DNA of 64,000 nucleotides from Vibrio sp. CAU 1672 (GCF_029223195.1 NZ_JARHUF010000003.1:1-64000), one strand, 5' to 3'; shown: positions 8,378 to 17,720, counted from the first letter of the stretch. Numbers and translations: made by a program. Notes: generated by a model not told the origin, from the letters alone.

Positions 8378-10546
8378 TTATCTACCGCAGCATCTCTTAT
8401 ACTTATTCCCACTACCACAGGGACACTTATCATTTCTCCCAATTTTAAATTTCATTTTCTTTTGAATATCTGACGGAGAGATTTTCTTTGTGTTATTTTT
8501 TATCTCTTTAGGTATTGCTTCTTCCATATCCTCATCATATGCCCATGGGAAATCTACTCCTCCCATGAATACTGGATATTTAGTAATAGCATCAAAAAGA
8601 ACACCAAACCACTTATCAAATTTACATGAGTATTTCTTCATGTTCATGTGAGCCAACATTCGATTAGCTTCGTGCTCTAAGTCGATTTTATTCTTACATA
8701 AATCCACATGTACCGTTACACCGTATTCGTCCATAAGCAACGAAAAATCGTGTAGTTTGGAATCTTGAATACATTTGTACGAACAACCGTCTACTGCTTT
8801 ATTGAAATCATTGATGGCCTTACTGGAAAATTTGAGCAATTCCAAACCAAAATTAATAACTCCCCTATCATCGCCTTTATCAATCACCGATATTAACCTT
8901 GAGAAAGGAGTGTTCACATGATAAGTGAGAATGCCCTCTGGTGTCTTTTTTCCTCCCCAGTAAGGTATTCTTCTAGACATTATTGCGTGATCTAAATCTC
9001 CACATATACTTTCATCTAAGCATGCGAATGTATAATCAGATGAAAGCCACAAATTATCCTTTAGATGATGAGATAAAATTGTCAATTCAGAGCTTGCAAC
9101 AAAATCATTAAAATAACCAGCTCGTCTATCTATATAGCTAATGAAGTAAAGTGGAGTGTTTAAGAATTCACTCATCACATCCAAGAAAAATATATCCATT
9201 ACAAAAGGTTTCTTGATAAGTTCAAGGTCACTATCAAGAGTTAACATGTTCAGCGACTGAAATGTTAACGATGGGTAATGTTCTGATGTAATGGCAATAG
9301 GATAGAAACAATCAATATCTAAGTTGAGTTCAACTTTTTGATTATTTTCGTCCTTTAATATGACGTTTTTGGAGTGCAAAGCTTTAGCACACTTCACAGC
9401 TTGGTCATATGCATTTTGTACTGCTGCTACAAAATCCCGCTTAGCCGCATCCCCATCACCTTGTCTAGCTGGAAGAGTTAAAGCCTTTGACTTTGCTTGA
9501 AATATTAATGCTTTGTTTCCAAATAAAACTAAGACATCTATTTCGCTTATTCTAGTTTTTGAGTCTCTATATATTTCAATGTTGCTAAATACATTTTTTT
9601 CACCGAATACCTTCTTAAGGTAATTTATGGTCATTTTTTCTACATATTCACCACGATGTTTTTCTGCCTGTTTCAAATATTTCTTATCAGTATCACGAAT
9701 CCAGAACATTGGAGATTCATATAGATTTTCTAATAAACTATAGCTGTTAAATATATAGTAATTATCATTAAAATTAATTATAGGTCGTAATTTCACATCG
9801 TTCAAATCAGTAACGTTATTGAAGTTAGTGTTATTTGTTGAGCATGTAAAGCACTCTATAAATGAAGATAGTTCTGATTTTTCAAAATCAATTTTTTCAC
9901 TTATAGCATCAATGTCTATTCTAAATATTTCAAGTAAGTCTTCATAGTTGGTTACTTTCTTGTAAAACCTACTTGCTTTTTCATTAATGTTTTCTTTTAT
10001 TATGCTAACTATATTAACTGCATTTCTAACTGTGAACCCCTTGTTTTTAAGAATCCACTCTTCATCCTGTACATATTTTTCAATAGACAGATCGTTATAT
10101 TGAAAATCATAAGCACTGTCAGCAGAATAAAATGTAGATTCACGGATGGAAGCTGGTGAACTCATAAATCTTTCACCAAAACCTTTAGATGAATCCATAT
10201 CTGAAAATAATGCTTCAATAGCACTAGGGTTAAATGTCATGCTGTTATGAAGTTCTTCAAGAAGACTATCTGAATCATTTGCTAATTTATCTATTTCTTC
10301 TTGCGTTATGGCTAACTTCGTTAATGGTTTTTTAACCATTAAACCTAACAATGTATTGATTTCATTTTTGCACAACTTATTTTTAGAAAACCAATGGCTA
10401 AAATTCTCAGCAATACTCCTCCCAGGAGAAGTCACAAGAAAGTTGTCCCTAAAACAAAGGGATGCAACTGCGTATATATAGCCGTTTGATTTACAAATTT
10501 CTTCTAGTTGACTAAAGACATCTTGCTCTGCTCTATGCTTTATCAT
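8378..10546 (-). CDS. Large cargo protein with NERD/Mrr-like nuclease core and SEC-C motif
   Basis: About 722 residues. In the middle (roughly residues 300-360) is a PD-(D/E)xK-type signature: YVEKMTINYLKKVFG, then a SEIDVLVLFGNKALIFQAKSK stretch with the D...QxK catalytic spacing seen in NERD and related nuclease folds. The last 20 residues are a SEC-C zinc motif (DKCPCGSGNKYKRCCG), shared with SecA and many defence-associated proteins. N-terminal and C-terminal thirds are mostly helical and unassigned. Start chosen at ATG 10546; an in-frame GTG at 10552 is closer to the AAGG ribosome-binding site. A single-gene anti-phage or anti-plasmid nuclease is plausible from family and location, not shown. 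Confidence 0.85.
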   Translation of the reverse strand: MIKHRAEQDVFSQLEEICKSNGYIYAVASLCFRDNFLVTSPGRSIAENFSHWFSKNKLCKNEINTLLGLMVKKPLTKLAITQEEIDKLANDSDSLLEELHNSMTFNPSAIEALFSDMDSSKGFGERFMSSPASIRESTFYSADSAYDFQYNDLSIEKYVQDEEWILKNKGFTVRNAVNIVSIIKENINEKASRFYKKVTNYEDLLEIFRIDIDAISEKIDFEKSELSSFIECFTCSTNNTNFNNVTDLNDVKLRPIINFNDNYYIFNSYSLLENLYESPMFWIRDTDKKYLKQAEKHRGEYVEKMTINYLKKVFGEKNVFSNIEIYRDSKTRISEIDVLVLFGNKALIFQAKSKALTLPARQGDGDAAKRDFVAAVQNAYDQAVKCAKALHSKNVILKDENNQKVELNLDIDCFYPIAITSEHYPSLTFQSLNMLTLDSDLELIKKPFVMDIFFLDVMSEFLNTPLYFISYIDRRAGYFNDFVASSELTILSHHLKDNLWLSSDYTFACLDESICGDLDHAIMSRRIPYWGGKKTPEGILTYHVNTPFSRLISVIDKGDDRGVINFGLELLKFSSKAINDFNKAVDGCSYKCIQDSKLHDFSLLMDEYGVTVHVDLCKNKIDLEHEANRMLAHMNMKKYSCKFDKWFGVLFDAITKYPVFMGGVDFPWAYDEDMEEAIPKEIKNNTKKISPSDIQKKMKFKIGRNDKCPCGSGNKYKRCCGR

Positions 10547-10595
10547 TATCACACCTTTTTCCTAGCCTATGAGTACGAGATTATAGTTTCTTGAA

Positions 10596-10613
10596 CTTCA
10601 CTATTTAGTGAAG
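10596..10613. promoter_or_regulatory. 18-bp palindrome upstream of the SEC-C gene
   Basis: CTTCACTA-TT-TAGTGAAG is a perfect inverted repeat 50 nt upstream of the gene start. It could be an operator for an unlinked regulator; it does not match the Xre operator. The rest of 10553-10960 is AT-rich with a duplicated AATACCAGCTT (about 10807-10835) and no gene I can support. Confidence 0.4.
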
Positions 10614-10960
10614 GATCTCATGTTTAGTGGAGTGTCTTGTCTTGCAATTTTTAGTAGATAGGAAGTGGTCTTAAGCTCCAACTCGCTTTGAATCGCCAAC
10701 AGAGCAACGCCTAACTGACAATATTTGACTTACAAAAAATTATTAATGAATTGCTAATATTCAATTTTTCGTAACGCATTTTTGTCCATTTTCGAGTTAG
10801 CGAGGAAAATACCAGCTTTGTGAAAATACCAGCTTCTTCATCTGGCACTTCTACGCCCTCATATCTGCATCACGGGTAAAATTCCCCTCGAGGCTTAAAA
10901 CTCTGAAATGACATAGAGTAATTCCAAGTCTAAGGGCGGCAGTGTTTGAGCGTTAGCGAA

Positions 10961-11416
10961 TTATAACAATCCGCATTCTTCCCAAAGCTGTTGATATGCT
11001 CGGTTACTACCTTTTAATGCAAAAATCAGTTTTTGATTTTCGAGGAACTTAACTTGTAAGGTATGGCCTTTTCTGATTTCTGTGAAAAGTTCTTCAGGTG
11101 GGTTGTGTTTCGAGTAATACATATCTTCATATTGTTTGGTTGCTCCATCAAGAATGTACTCTTTGCTGTCATCAACTGACAGGAGAATGTTGAACCGTCT
11201 ATGACTTTGATAAAAGCTAGGATGCTTAACAACAATTATCGAGAATGGTTGCCCTACAGTGTTACTGCCACAGCCAATGTGAAACGCTGCTGTGTCGCTA
11301 CTTGTAAACTGTGTTTTAAGGTAGCTGGTTTTGCTAAAACTTCTTTGATAATAACCATCAAAGTTAGCAAGGCATGGCATAGCTATGATTACTGTGAGTG
11401 CAAATATCTTCTTCAT
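10961..11416 (-). CDS. Small exported protein of unknown function
   Basis: 151 residues with a clear Sec signal peptide (MKKIFALTVIIAMPCLA, cleavage probably before NFDG). The mature part is mixed charged/polar, with cysteines at HIGCGS and near the C-terminus (WEECGLL) that could form a disulfide in the periplasm. No family recognised. An AAGG lies 9 nt before the ATG. It is isolated within the transposon cargo and on the same strand as the SEC-C gene, but 400 nt of noncoding DNA separate them, so co-transcription is doubtful. Confidence 0.7.
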   Translation of the reverse strand: MKKIFALTVIIAMPCLANFDGYYQRSFSKTSYLKTQFTSSDTAAFHIGCGSNTVGQPFSIIVVKHPSFYQSHRRFNILLSVDDSKEYILDGATKQYEDMYYSKHNPPEELFTEIRKGHTLQVKFLENQKLIFALKGSNRAYQQLWEECGLL

Positions 11417-11868
11417 TCGTTAACCCTTGACTTGACGCTTGTTAAATGAAATTTTTGATTTAATTTTTACTATACTTTTAGCATATTTCATTAGTGTAGA
11501 CAGTGACCTTGAGTTACTTGGTGCTTCAATGTTTCGCAGCTTCTTCTATGCCCAAACCGCATTCAAGTTCATGGAAAATGTAATTCTTGGTCATCTTTTG
11601 AAAGTTCGTCACACACACCCTTAAATTTTAAGGGTTGTATATATCTATAAGACAGTACGCTGTTCAACATAAGCCGACAAAGTGCGTACTGTAAAGACAA
11701 CCAACGAGTCAGGTTTTGCCTTTTAAAAAATTATTCATTAATTTCGAATGTTCGACTTTCCGAAAATAATTCATGGCCAGAAACGGCTCTGGTGATGCTT
11801 AAGGTGCAGGTTGTGCGATTAGGTCAAGTAAACCACCACGAGCACGAGTCCGTACACCTAAAATATAC
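11417..11868. other. Intergenic region in transposon cargo
   Basis: AT-rich. The open frame at 11439-11624 shows no recognisable product and no ribosome-binding site, so I do not call it. I see no clear repeat, terminator or RNA gene here. Confidence 0.4.
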
Positions 11869-13245
11869 CTAGGCAAATGCCGCAATCACTCTCTCACGAA
11901 AGGCTCCCAACTTGATGTGCTCAGATTCTTGGTAGTCGGCATAATTACTATTTGTTGTTTCACCAGAAGCATCAGCCCACCATTTCAATGACAAACTATC
12001 TAAACCTTGAGGCTTGGAGGTATTCTTTATTACATCAGGAGAAGAGTCTGCACTTAGTGAGCCTGTCGCGTTTTCTATTCCAACAAACATACAAGATTCT
12101 GGAATATCTTGCTCTACACGCTCGGCAAACTCTATCAGGCTCTCTTCTGCAAAAGTATAAAGCCACGCATCTTGCCACTCACTCTGCGTCACTCGTAAGA
12201 TTCGCCCTAATACTGGCCTAAAGTAGAGCTCTGTTTTTACAGAACTTAAATGACAGCAAACCTGCAGCCTAGGTATATCAGTCCCTTCACTGATCATCCC
12301 AACACTCACAATCCATTGGGTATCAGAAGTTCTGAAACGTTCTATTTCTTCCGTCGGGGAGTGATGATGATAAGTAACGACCAATGCCGTTTGCCCAAAT
12401 TCAGTTTGTAGTACTTGCTGTATCCACTTTGCATGAGATACAGATGCGGCAACGACAAGCCCTACGGCATTAGGTACATGCATCCGAATGGCCTGTAACT
12501 TTCGACAAGCTACATGCAATATATAGGAAATGGCGTCTTGGTTATGAATGATCTTTTGATAAGAAGTCTTGGTCTGCTTCAATAACTCGACAATAGAGGA
12601 GAACGACTTAGTTTCTCCCTCGTCTATTACAGATAATCCCTCGTTATCAACCAGTACAATTCTTGGACGGCGACAAACGTTATCTTTTACTGCCGCTTGC
12701 AATCCATATTGATAGTCACAAATCAGCATGCCCTCAGGATTAGAGTATTCTGCCATCGCGATGGGTAATCGATCTGATCTCCAAAGAGTACCCGATAGTG
12801 CCAATGTATACTTGGCTAGGCGCTGAACTTTACATACGACCTATTCTCCCCACGTATTGCATTTTCCATCTTCATCAAACGAGCAATGGTGTATTTCATC
12901 AAAAACGGCAAACACACGATACCTTTTGATTGTGGTCCAGAATGATTCATCTAAATACTTGATGCTCTGATAGGTGTAGGAAGCGCCAATAGCCCCTAGA
13001 CCACCACTGAATGCACACGGCAAGGTCTCTGAGAATGTTACTTTGATTCCTCGAGCAACAGTAATCGAAGGAGAGAAACAAAGAACTAAGTCTATTCCTC
13101 CTCTCTCTAAGAGTTTTCGTGCGATGGTTGCCGCCATCACTGTTTTACCAGCCCCTGGTGTGGCTTGGCAAAAGAAGTGATGATGACCTCGAGTAAACTT
13201 ATCAAACGCCTTTTCAACACATTCAGATTGCCAAACTCTTAACAT
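11869..13245 (-). pseudogene. SF2 DEAD/DEAH-type helicase interrupted by an in-frame amber codon
   Basis: The N-terminal part has the Q-motif-like RVWQSECVEKAF, Walker A ATPGAGKT (about residue 30) and Walker B DEIHH (about 120). It ends at TAG (12841-12843) after NTWGE. The same frame continues without a shift: YTLALSGTLWRSD (the SGT motif III region), then helicase domain 2 with a SVGMISEGTDIPRLQV block and a RPVLGRILR motif VI. One CAG or GAG to TAG change explains it; the full protein would be 458 residues. The lower fragment could restart at TTG 12804. Its start overlaps the end of the upstream gene (ATGTTAA), so the two form an operon. Either a recent nonsense mutation or stop readthrough. 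Confidence 0.88.
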
Positions 13246-13778
13246 GTTTGAACCTCACCTTTCGTTGCATGAATCCAATTTGACAGCGCATTGATCTTTC
13301 CCAGAAGTTTTGCAGAGCGATCTTTAGCTGAATCGAACAACGGTAGTATTGTCGCTTTGTCCTGGGGGAATCGAGCGGCTAATGATTGATACTCTTCAAT
13401 TTCACCTAAAGTAATCGCTAACTCACCTTCATACTTCTTTTTCTCTTTCAGCACGATATCAAAAGTCTTGGATACCATGACAGAGGATTTAATAGCACTA
13501 GATACTTTTCTCTGTGCTCTAGCTTCAAAACTACAAGCTCGAAAATTGTCAGTTACCAAGTAACGTTTTCGTCTATGAACACCCGTTGTTGACAACCAAC
13601 CTTTGTTTTTAAGTGAAAGTAGTTGTTTATAGACAAACTTCCGAGCTTCTTCTTTATCAGCAAAGACCACATCACACTCCATCAGTGCATTTCTGATCTC
13701 TATTACTGAAAAATTATTCATTTCTTTTTCAATCAATAATTTAAACATGTAGGGATTTAATTTGGCTGTTTTCTTCAT
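13239..13778 (-). CDS. Partner protein of the helicase, winged-helix-like N-terminus
   Basis: 179 residues. Residues ~20-75 (FSVIEIRNAL through KNKGWLSTTGVHRRKRYLVT) resemble a small winged-helix DNA-binding domain with a basic wing. Residues ~95-175 are helical and likely coiled coil (KEKKKYEGELAITLGEIEEY). It is translationally coupled to the helicase (overlap of 7 nt) and divergent from xre, with two Xre operators between the starts. I infer a two-gene module of DNA binder plus helicase, possibly a defence system carried by the CAST; no named family recognised. Confidence 0.75.
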   Translation of the reverse strand: MKKTAKLNPYMFKLLIEKEMNNFSVIEIRNALMECDVVFADKEEARKFVYKQLLSLKNKGWLSTTGVHRRKRYLVTDNFRACSFEARAQRKVSSAIKSSVMVSKTFDIVLKEKKKYEGELAITLGEIEEYQSLAARFPQDKATILPLFDSAKDRSAKLLGKINALSNWIHATKGEVQTC

Positions 13779-13797
13779 GCGTCTATCTGATGCTCAT

Positions 13798-13820
13798 AAA
13801 ACTTAGGATTGCTAAGTATA
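13798..13820. promoter_or_regulatory. Xre operator, helicase-module proximal
   Basis: AAAACTTAG-GATTG-CTAAGTATA: same half-sites and 5-bp centre as the tniQ operator. It lies 20 bp upstream of the gene starting at 13778, so it probably controls that divergent operon. Confidence 0.8.
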
Positions 13821-13831
13821 CAAAAATCAGT

Positions 13832-13854
13832 AAAACTTAGACAATCTAAGTTAT
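13832..13854. promoter_or_regulatory. Xre operator, xre proximal
   Basis: AAAACTTAG-ACAAT-CTAAGTTAT, 34 bp centre-to-centre from the neighbouring site (about three helical turns, allowing cooperative binding) and 26 bp upstream of the xre start. Indicates autoregulation. Confidence 0.8.
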
Positions 13855-13879
13855 CGATAGGTTTGTTAGAAATGAGCAA

Positions 13880-14188
13880 GTGCAAAACCACAACCCAATC
13901 CCAGAAAGGCTCAAAGCTGCGCGTAAAAAAGCCAAAATCACCCAAAAAGACTTAGGGGTGAAAATTGGTATGGAGCCGAGTTCTGCCAGTGGGCGAATGA
14001 ACCACTACGAGAAAGGAAGACATGTACCAGATATCGGTACATTGCGTCGTATGGCTGAGGAGTTAGATGTACCGCTCAACTATTTCTTTTGCGAAGATGA
14101 TTTGAGTGCAGAGCTTGCTTGTGCAATTGAAAAAATGAGTGATGAAGAAAAGGCCGAGTTGCTGGCATCTTTAAATAATCAGACTTAG
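13880..14188 (+). CDS. xre: Xre-family transcriptional regulator of the CAST
   Basis: 102 residues. Residues ~8-65 form a helix-turn-helix of the Xre/Cro type (RLKAARKKAKITQKDLG, HYEKGRHVPDIGTLRRMAEE). The C-terminal ~35 residues (FFCEDDLSAELACAIEKMSD and onward) form an acidic helical tail, likely for dimerisation. Starts at GTG. An Xre regulator is a regular component of I-F3 elements. Here its likely operator can be read directly: a palindrome found twice in its own upstream region and once before tniQ-cas. It is convergent with tnsC, with a single base between the two stop codons. Confidence 0.9.
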   Translation: MQNHNPIPERLKAARKKAKITQKDLGVKIGMEPSSASGRMNHYEKGRHVPDIGTLRRMAEELDVPLNYFFCEDDLSAELACAIEKMSDEEKAELLASLNNQT

Positions 14189-14189
14189 C

Positions 14190-15167
14190 TCAGCCTAGTA
14201 ACTGCTTGATTGTCAACTCACTGAATATTTGTCCGACAAATTTTAACTCGCCGGTAGTAGAGTCAGGCACATACTCCTCATAAGATTCAATTTGTTTGAT
14301 TACTAACTGATTAATATCTTCGGAAAATGGATTCGTCTCATCAGAACCAAAAATCTGTTCATAGCTGAGAGCAAAATCTTCAAGGTGAATAACTGATTTA
14401 CCTTGTATCAATGCGCTCTCTAGGGCCAATGCAATTAACTCTTTTAGCATTCCTAGCATTCCACTACTTGCTGCAAGCAATCTCATCGCAAGATCGAAAT
14501 CGGTTAAAGAGGTCTCTAGATCTATTGGTACAGAGTCTTCCATTGCTTCTAGCAACCCTAGGTATTGATCAATTGAGTTTTCATCCGTGATTTTAACATA
14601 CGGAAGTTCTCTCTTGATCATAATCCGTCTATGCCACTGTGAGTCCTCTAAAATTAGTTTTGCACTAGGGAGACCAACGAAAACAATTGGTAAGCGACAA
14701 ATATCGCTTAGCATCTTTAGTCGGTCTCGGATATCTTGTCTTTGATTGTGATTAGTGCACTCAAAAAGCTCTTGGCATTCTTCTATTACTAGAAGTTTTA
14801 GTTTTGCTCTTTTAATGCAAGTAATTAAATGATCCGTTAACCCAATATCCGATGGTTTTGCTCTATTATTTTTGTATACCTTTAGCTCTCTTAAAATCCA
14901 AAGCAAAGTTTCATGTAGTGTTGGTCTAACTCTTATCGTCAAAACTTCATTAGCCGAAAGGGAATTTGAGATGTAGTTTAGTAGTAAAGCAGATTTACCC
15001 GCTCCAGTGCCTCCTGTCAGTAACATTGAAGGGACAAAAGGACCAAACTTACGACGTTTAATTAACCAATCAAGACCCGCAAATACTTTCTCTACATTTG
15101 GATAAACGGTAAAAGACTGATGATATGCTTCAAGAATCTGATCTGTATGTAGATTTGGGCTAGTCAT
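14190..15167 (-). CDS. tnsC: TnsC, AAA+ transposition regulator ATPase
   Basis: TnsC polymerises on DNA next to TniQ-Cascade and licenses TnsAB. About 325 residues from ATG 15167, which overlaps the tnsB stop (TAATG); a GTG at 15173 is also possible. Walker A is TGGTGAGKSAL (near residue 53-60) and Walker B is LLVIEECQEL (near 125). Sensor-type residues follow in PIVFVGLP and in the HRRIMIKRELPYV region. The size is that of short I-F3 TnsC, not the 555-residue Tn7 protein. The C-terminal helical region probably contacts TnsA/TnsB. Confidence 0.93.
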   Translation of the reverse strand: MTSPNLHTDQILEAYHQSFTVYPNVEKVFAGLDWLIKRRKFGPFVPSMLLTGGTGAGKSALLLNYISNSLSANEVLTIRVRPTLHETLLWILRELKVYKNNRAKPSDIGLTDHLITCIKRAKLKLLVIEECQELFECTNHNQRQDIRDRLKMLSDICRLPIVFVGLPSAKLILEDSQWHRRIMIKRELPYVKITDENSIDQYLGLLEAMEDSVPIDLETSLTDFDLAMRLLAASSGMLGMLKELIALALESALIQGKSVIHLEDFALSYEQIFGSDETNPFSEDINQLVIKQIESYEEYVPDSTTGELKFVGQIFSELTIKQLLG

Positions 15168-17092
15168 TAACACTTCGACTTCCTTTCTTTCCTACGTCGA
15201 TTCCAAGTCGAGCGAAAAACTTCGATAGGGCTATTAGATGAATCTGGCTGTAACTCACTCTTACTGACAGTATCTACACTAGTTTTTTCATCATTAACAG
15301 TTTGGTTAATATTGTCACTATTAACTCGAGTTAGTTCTGCTATTCTCTTTGTCCCTTTGGCCTTACGAGTTCGCTCTGGTAGGGACATTTTCCTCAAATG
15401 CTCTTGTTCGCTTTTAATACGCTCATGCAACGCGAGCCTTGCTTTAGCAAGAGACAGAGAATTAACCTCACCTTTAATATACTCGCGGTGAACTTTAACT
15501 AATTTTTCATGCTCACATAGACTCAATCTATCTGTGTAACCATCCACATTTTTACTAGGAACCTCGATATAACCTGACAACTCATCTAAATAGACGTAGA
15601 TCGTTGATAAGTCATCAGGATCGATTTTTATTTTCTTCTTTCTTGATTCTTTCGTTTGAGGGTACTGCTTACGATACTGCTCCAATGCAACTGAGTCATA
15701 TTCCAAGTGCTTAAACTTAATGCCTTTATTCGTTAACGCACCAATATGGAGTATCCCCATAATTACGCTGAAAGATTTTTCTTTTTCCGAAAGTAACTGC
15801 ATTGGAGGCAGCACATCATAACTTCGCTTCCAGTACAGATTCGGGATCCGCTTATGCCTCGTATCTGGTTTAGCATTATGAACGTCTACAATCCAACGAT
15901 GCAACTCTTCAACAAAGACACTGAAGCGCATAACCGCATCTTTTTCCGGTTTGTAATCTTCTTTTTCAAGGACATTTGAAAAAGTTTTCCCTGGAACCCA
16001 ACCAACCATTCCTTGAATAATCTCACCAAATTTTCTTTCTACAAATGGCTTTAACCAAGGTTTGCGTACCTTATTGTAGGTTATATTGATACCAGCTTCG
16101 ATACATGCATCATCCAAACTCTTAGACCAAAACTCGGCACCATTATCTACAACCAAATTTTCAATCTTCCCATGGCACAACCACTCATTTTGAAACTCTA
16201 TCGGCAAACTAGCTATATAATCCTTTCGCTTGATCGAATGGAGAATTGCTTTCGATGCAGAGACATAACTCGGCGCTTTGAAACCAAGGTGAAACCCAAC
16301 AATACATCCACTAAATACATCGACGAGCAGCGTGAGATAAGCACGTCCCAATGGGACTAGTAGCTCGTCATCAAGCAGAATCAAGTCAAGTGGCGTATGA
16401 TCTATTTCGACACGCTCCAATATGCGGGTAGGCATTTTTACCGATTGATAATAGTTATATAACTTATCAGCGTAGTACTTCCCATGTCTGGCTAGAGCAA
16501 CGCTATATGGCTGCTCCTTCTGAACTCGATTCTTGAAACTTTGGTATGAAACGGTCGGGATTTTTCCTGAAACAATATGCTCGTTGGCGACTTCAACCTG
16601 ATCACAGTAAACTTGATATGCGGCACTGATTGAAGGCCTAACAGCATCGAGAAAGCGTTCTAGCGCATTGAAATAATATGCTTCATCTCCCGTTACCCTT
16701 GGATCTCGATTCCCTTTCAAATGGTTCTTATCGACTAAACTTGTGAAGCTACCATTACTCGAACAAAATGCTTGATGCCAACGAATAACAGTTTTGTAAC
16801 TTGGCTTATCAAGTTTCACCTTATCTATATATCTATCGATCAGCGGGTTAAGGTTTTTAGGTGTCCAACCACCAGTGAGCTCCTTGTTTATCAAACAAAG
16901 AAGTTTGTATCGTTCTATTGCTTTTTCTTTTTGTTCAGTTGGAAAGGATGAAAGGTCCCTTTCTAGTACCTCTGTTTTTTCTAAAGAGTCATATTGCAGT
17001 TGTCTACGTCGTGTTTGAGACAAGTGATGAAAGGTCTGTTGTTCATCCTCTGAAGGGAATCGTTGGAATTCATCATCAAGTCGACCGACCAT
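15167..17092 (-). CDS. tnsB: TnsB, DDE transposase
   Basis: TnsB binds the transposon ends and joins 3' ends to the target. 641 residues with the retroviral integrase-type core: first Asp in ERVEIDHTPLD/LTLLVDVFSG, second Asp in LVVDNGAEFWS, and catalytic Glu in WLKPFVERKFGEI. N-terminal HTH domains (about 1-200) would recognise the end repeats at 17764-17830. The C-terminal ~120 residues are basic and disordered-looking (ending STWNRRRKERKSKC), the region that contacts TnsC in relatives. It begins 1 nt after the tnsA stop and overlaps tnsC, so tnsABC form a single operon. Confidence 0.95.
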   Translation of the reverse strand: MVGRLDDEFQRFPSEDEQQTFHHLSQTRRRQLQYDSLEKTEVLERDLSSFPTEQKEKAIERYKLLCLINKELTGGWTPKNLNPLIDRYIDKVKLDKPSYKTVIRWHQAFCSSNGSFTSLVDKNHLKGNRDPRVTGDEAYYFNALERFLDAVRPSISAAYQVYCDQVEVANEHIVSGKIPTVSYQSFKNRVQKEQPYSVALARHGKYYADKLYNYYQSVKMPTRILERVEIDHTPLDLILLDDELLVPLGRAYLTLLVDVFSGCIVGFHLGFKAPSYVSASKAILHSIKRKDYIASLPIEFQNEWLCHGKIENLVVDNGAEFWSKSLDDACIEAGINITYNKVRKPWLKPFVERKFGEIIQGMVGWVPGKTFSNVLEKEDYKPEKDAVMRFSVFVEELHRWIVDVHNAKPDTRHKRIPNLYWKRSYDVLPPMQLLSEKEKSFSVIMGILHIGALTNKGIKFKHLEYDSVALEQYRKQYPQTKESRKKKIKIDPDDLSTIYVYLDELSGYIEVPSKNVDGYTDRLSLCEHEKLVKVHREYIKGEVNSLSLAKARLALHERIKSEQEHLRKMSLPERTRKAKGTKRIAELTRVNSDNINQTVNDEKTSVDTVSKSELQPDSSNSPIEVFRSTWNRRRKERKSKC

Positions 17093-17093
17093 C

Positions 17094-17720
17094 TTAACTA
17101 GCCCTTACGATACTGCTTTCGCTTAGCGCACATAAATCTAAATCGGTACTAGCTACTCCACGAGAAATAAGACGTAACACCGATACAAACACATCGCAAA
17201 TCGATACTTTCAAGCTTTCAGCTAACTCATATATCTTGGCTTCTTTTACGGTACATAAATACTCATAAACAACTGGTATTAGATTGTTGTCTTCAATGCA
17301 ACCACTGTAGCGATGAACCAACTCACAATTCTTGAGAAAATATCCATTACGAATCTGCCTATCTGTTACCAAAATCAATTGGATACCTAGTTTTTCTGCT
17401 GCTCGTTTTCTCGCTTCAAACTTACGCTGAAAGTCTTTATCAAACGTTTTGTCATATGGCTTAATTTCGACAAATCGACAGTCGCCATCAATGTAAGTCA
17501 CCAGAAAGTCAGGGGTATATGGGAATCGCTTACCGCAGTACTCATAAAAATACCCTTCGGGTTGTGACTCGTAATGAACTACCTCACGGTCGTATTCAAA
17601 GTGATAACAGCAATCTCTTTCCAAACTGCTTTCACACATGACTGATTCTTTATTCTTCACACTAGCGAACTTGAAGACGTTTTTGTTTGGAGATGCTTTG
17701 CGAAGATCACGGATATACAT
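17094..17720 (-). CDS. tnsA: TnsA, restriction-endonuclease-like 5' cleavage subunit
   Basis: TnsA nicks the 5' ends so that transposition is cut-and-paste. 208 residues. The catalytic PD-(D/E)xK residues are visible: E34 in ESSLERDCC, D71 in PYTPDFLV, and E85/K87 in FVEIKPYDK. A C-terminal winged-helix-like part (about 140-208) follows, as in Tn7 TnsA. The start codon is only 44 nt from the innermost clear end repeat, so the tnsABC promoter overlaps the TnsB-binding sites and is probably self-repressed by TnsB as in Tn7. Confidence 0.93.
   Translation of the reverse strand: MYIRDLRKASPNKNVFKFASVKNKESVMCESSLERDCCYHFEYDREVVHYESQPEGYFYEYCGKRFPYTPDFLVTYIDGDCRFVEIKPYDKTFDKDFQRKFEARKRAAEKLGIQLILVTDRQIRNGYFLKNCELVHRYSGCIEDNNLIPVVYEYLCTVKEAKIYELAESLKVSICDVFVSVLRLISRGVASTDLDLCALSESSIVRAS

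Noticed and set aside
10690..10760. GCCTAAC and GTTAGCG motifs suggested integron attC/VCR sites.
   Set aside because: No paired core sites, no VCR-like hairpin and no cassette array; isolated 7-mers only.
11439..11624. Open frame of 61 codons in the cargo region.
   Set aside because: No ribosome-binding site, no recognisable pattern, and it lies in AT-rich noncoding DNA.
13860..14188. Possibility that xre is an antitoxin with the neighbouring 179-residue protein as toxin.
   Set aside because: They are divergent, not an operon, and the operator also lies at tniQ-cas, which fits a CAST regulator better.
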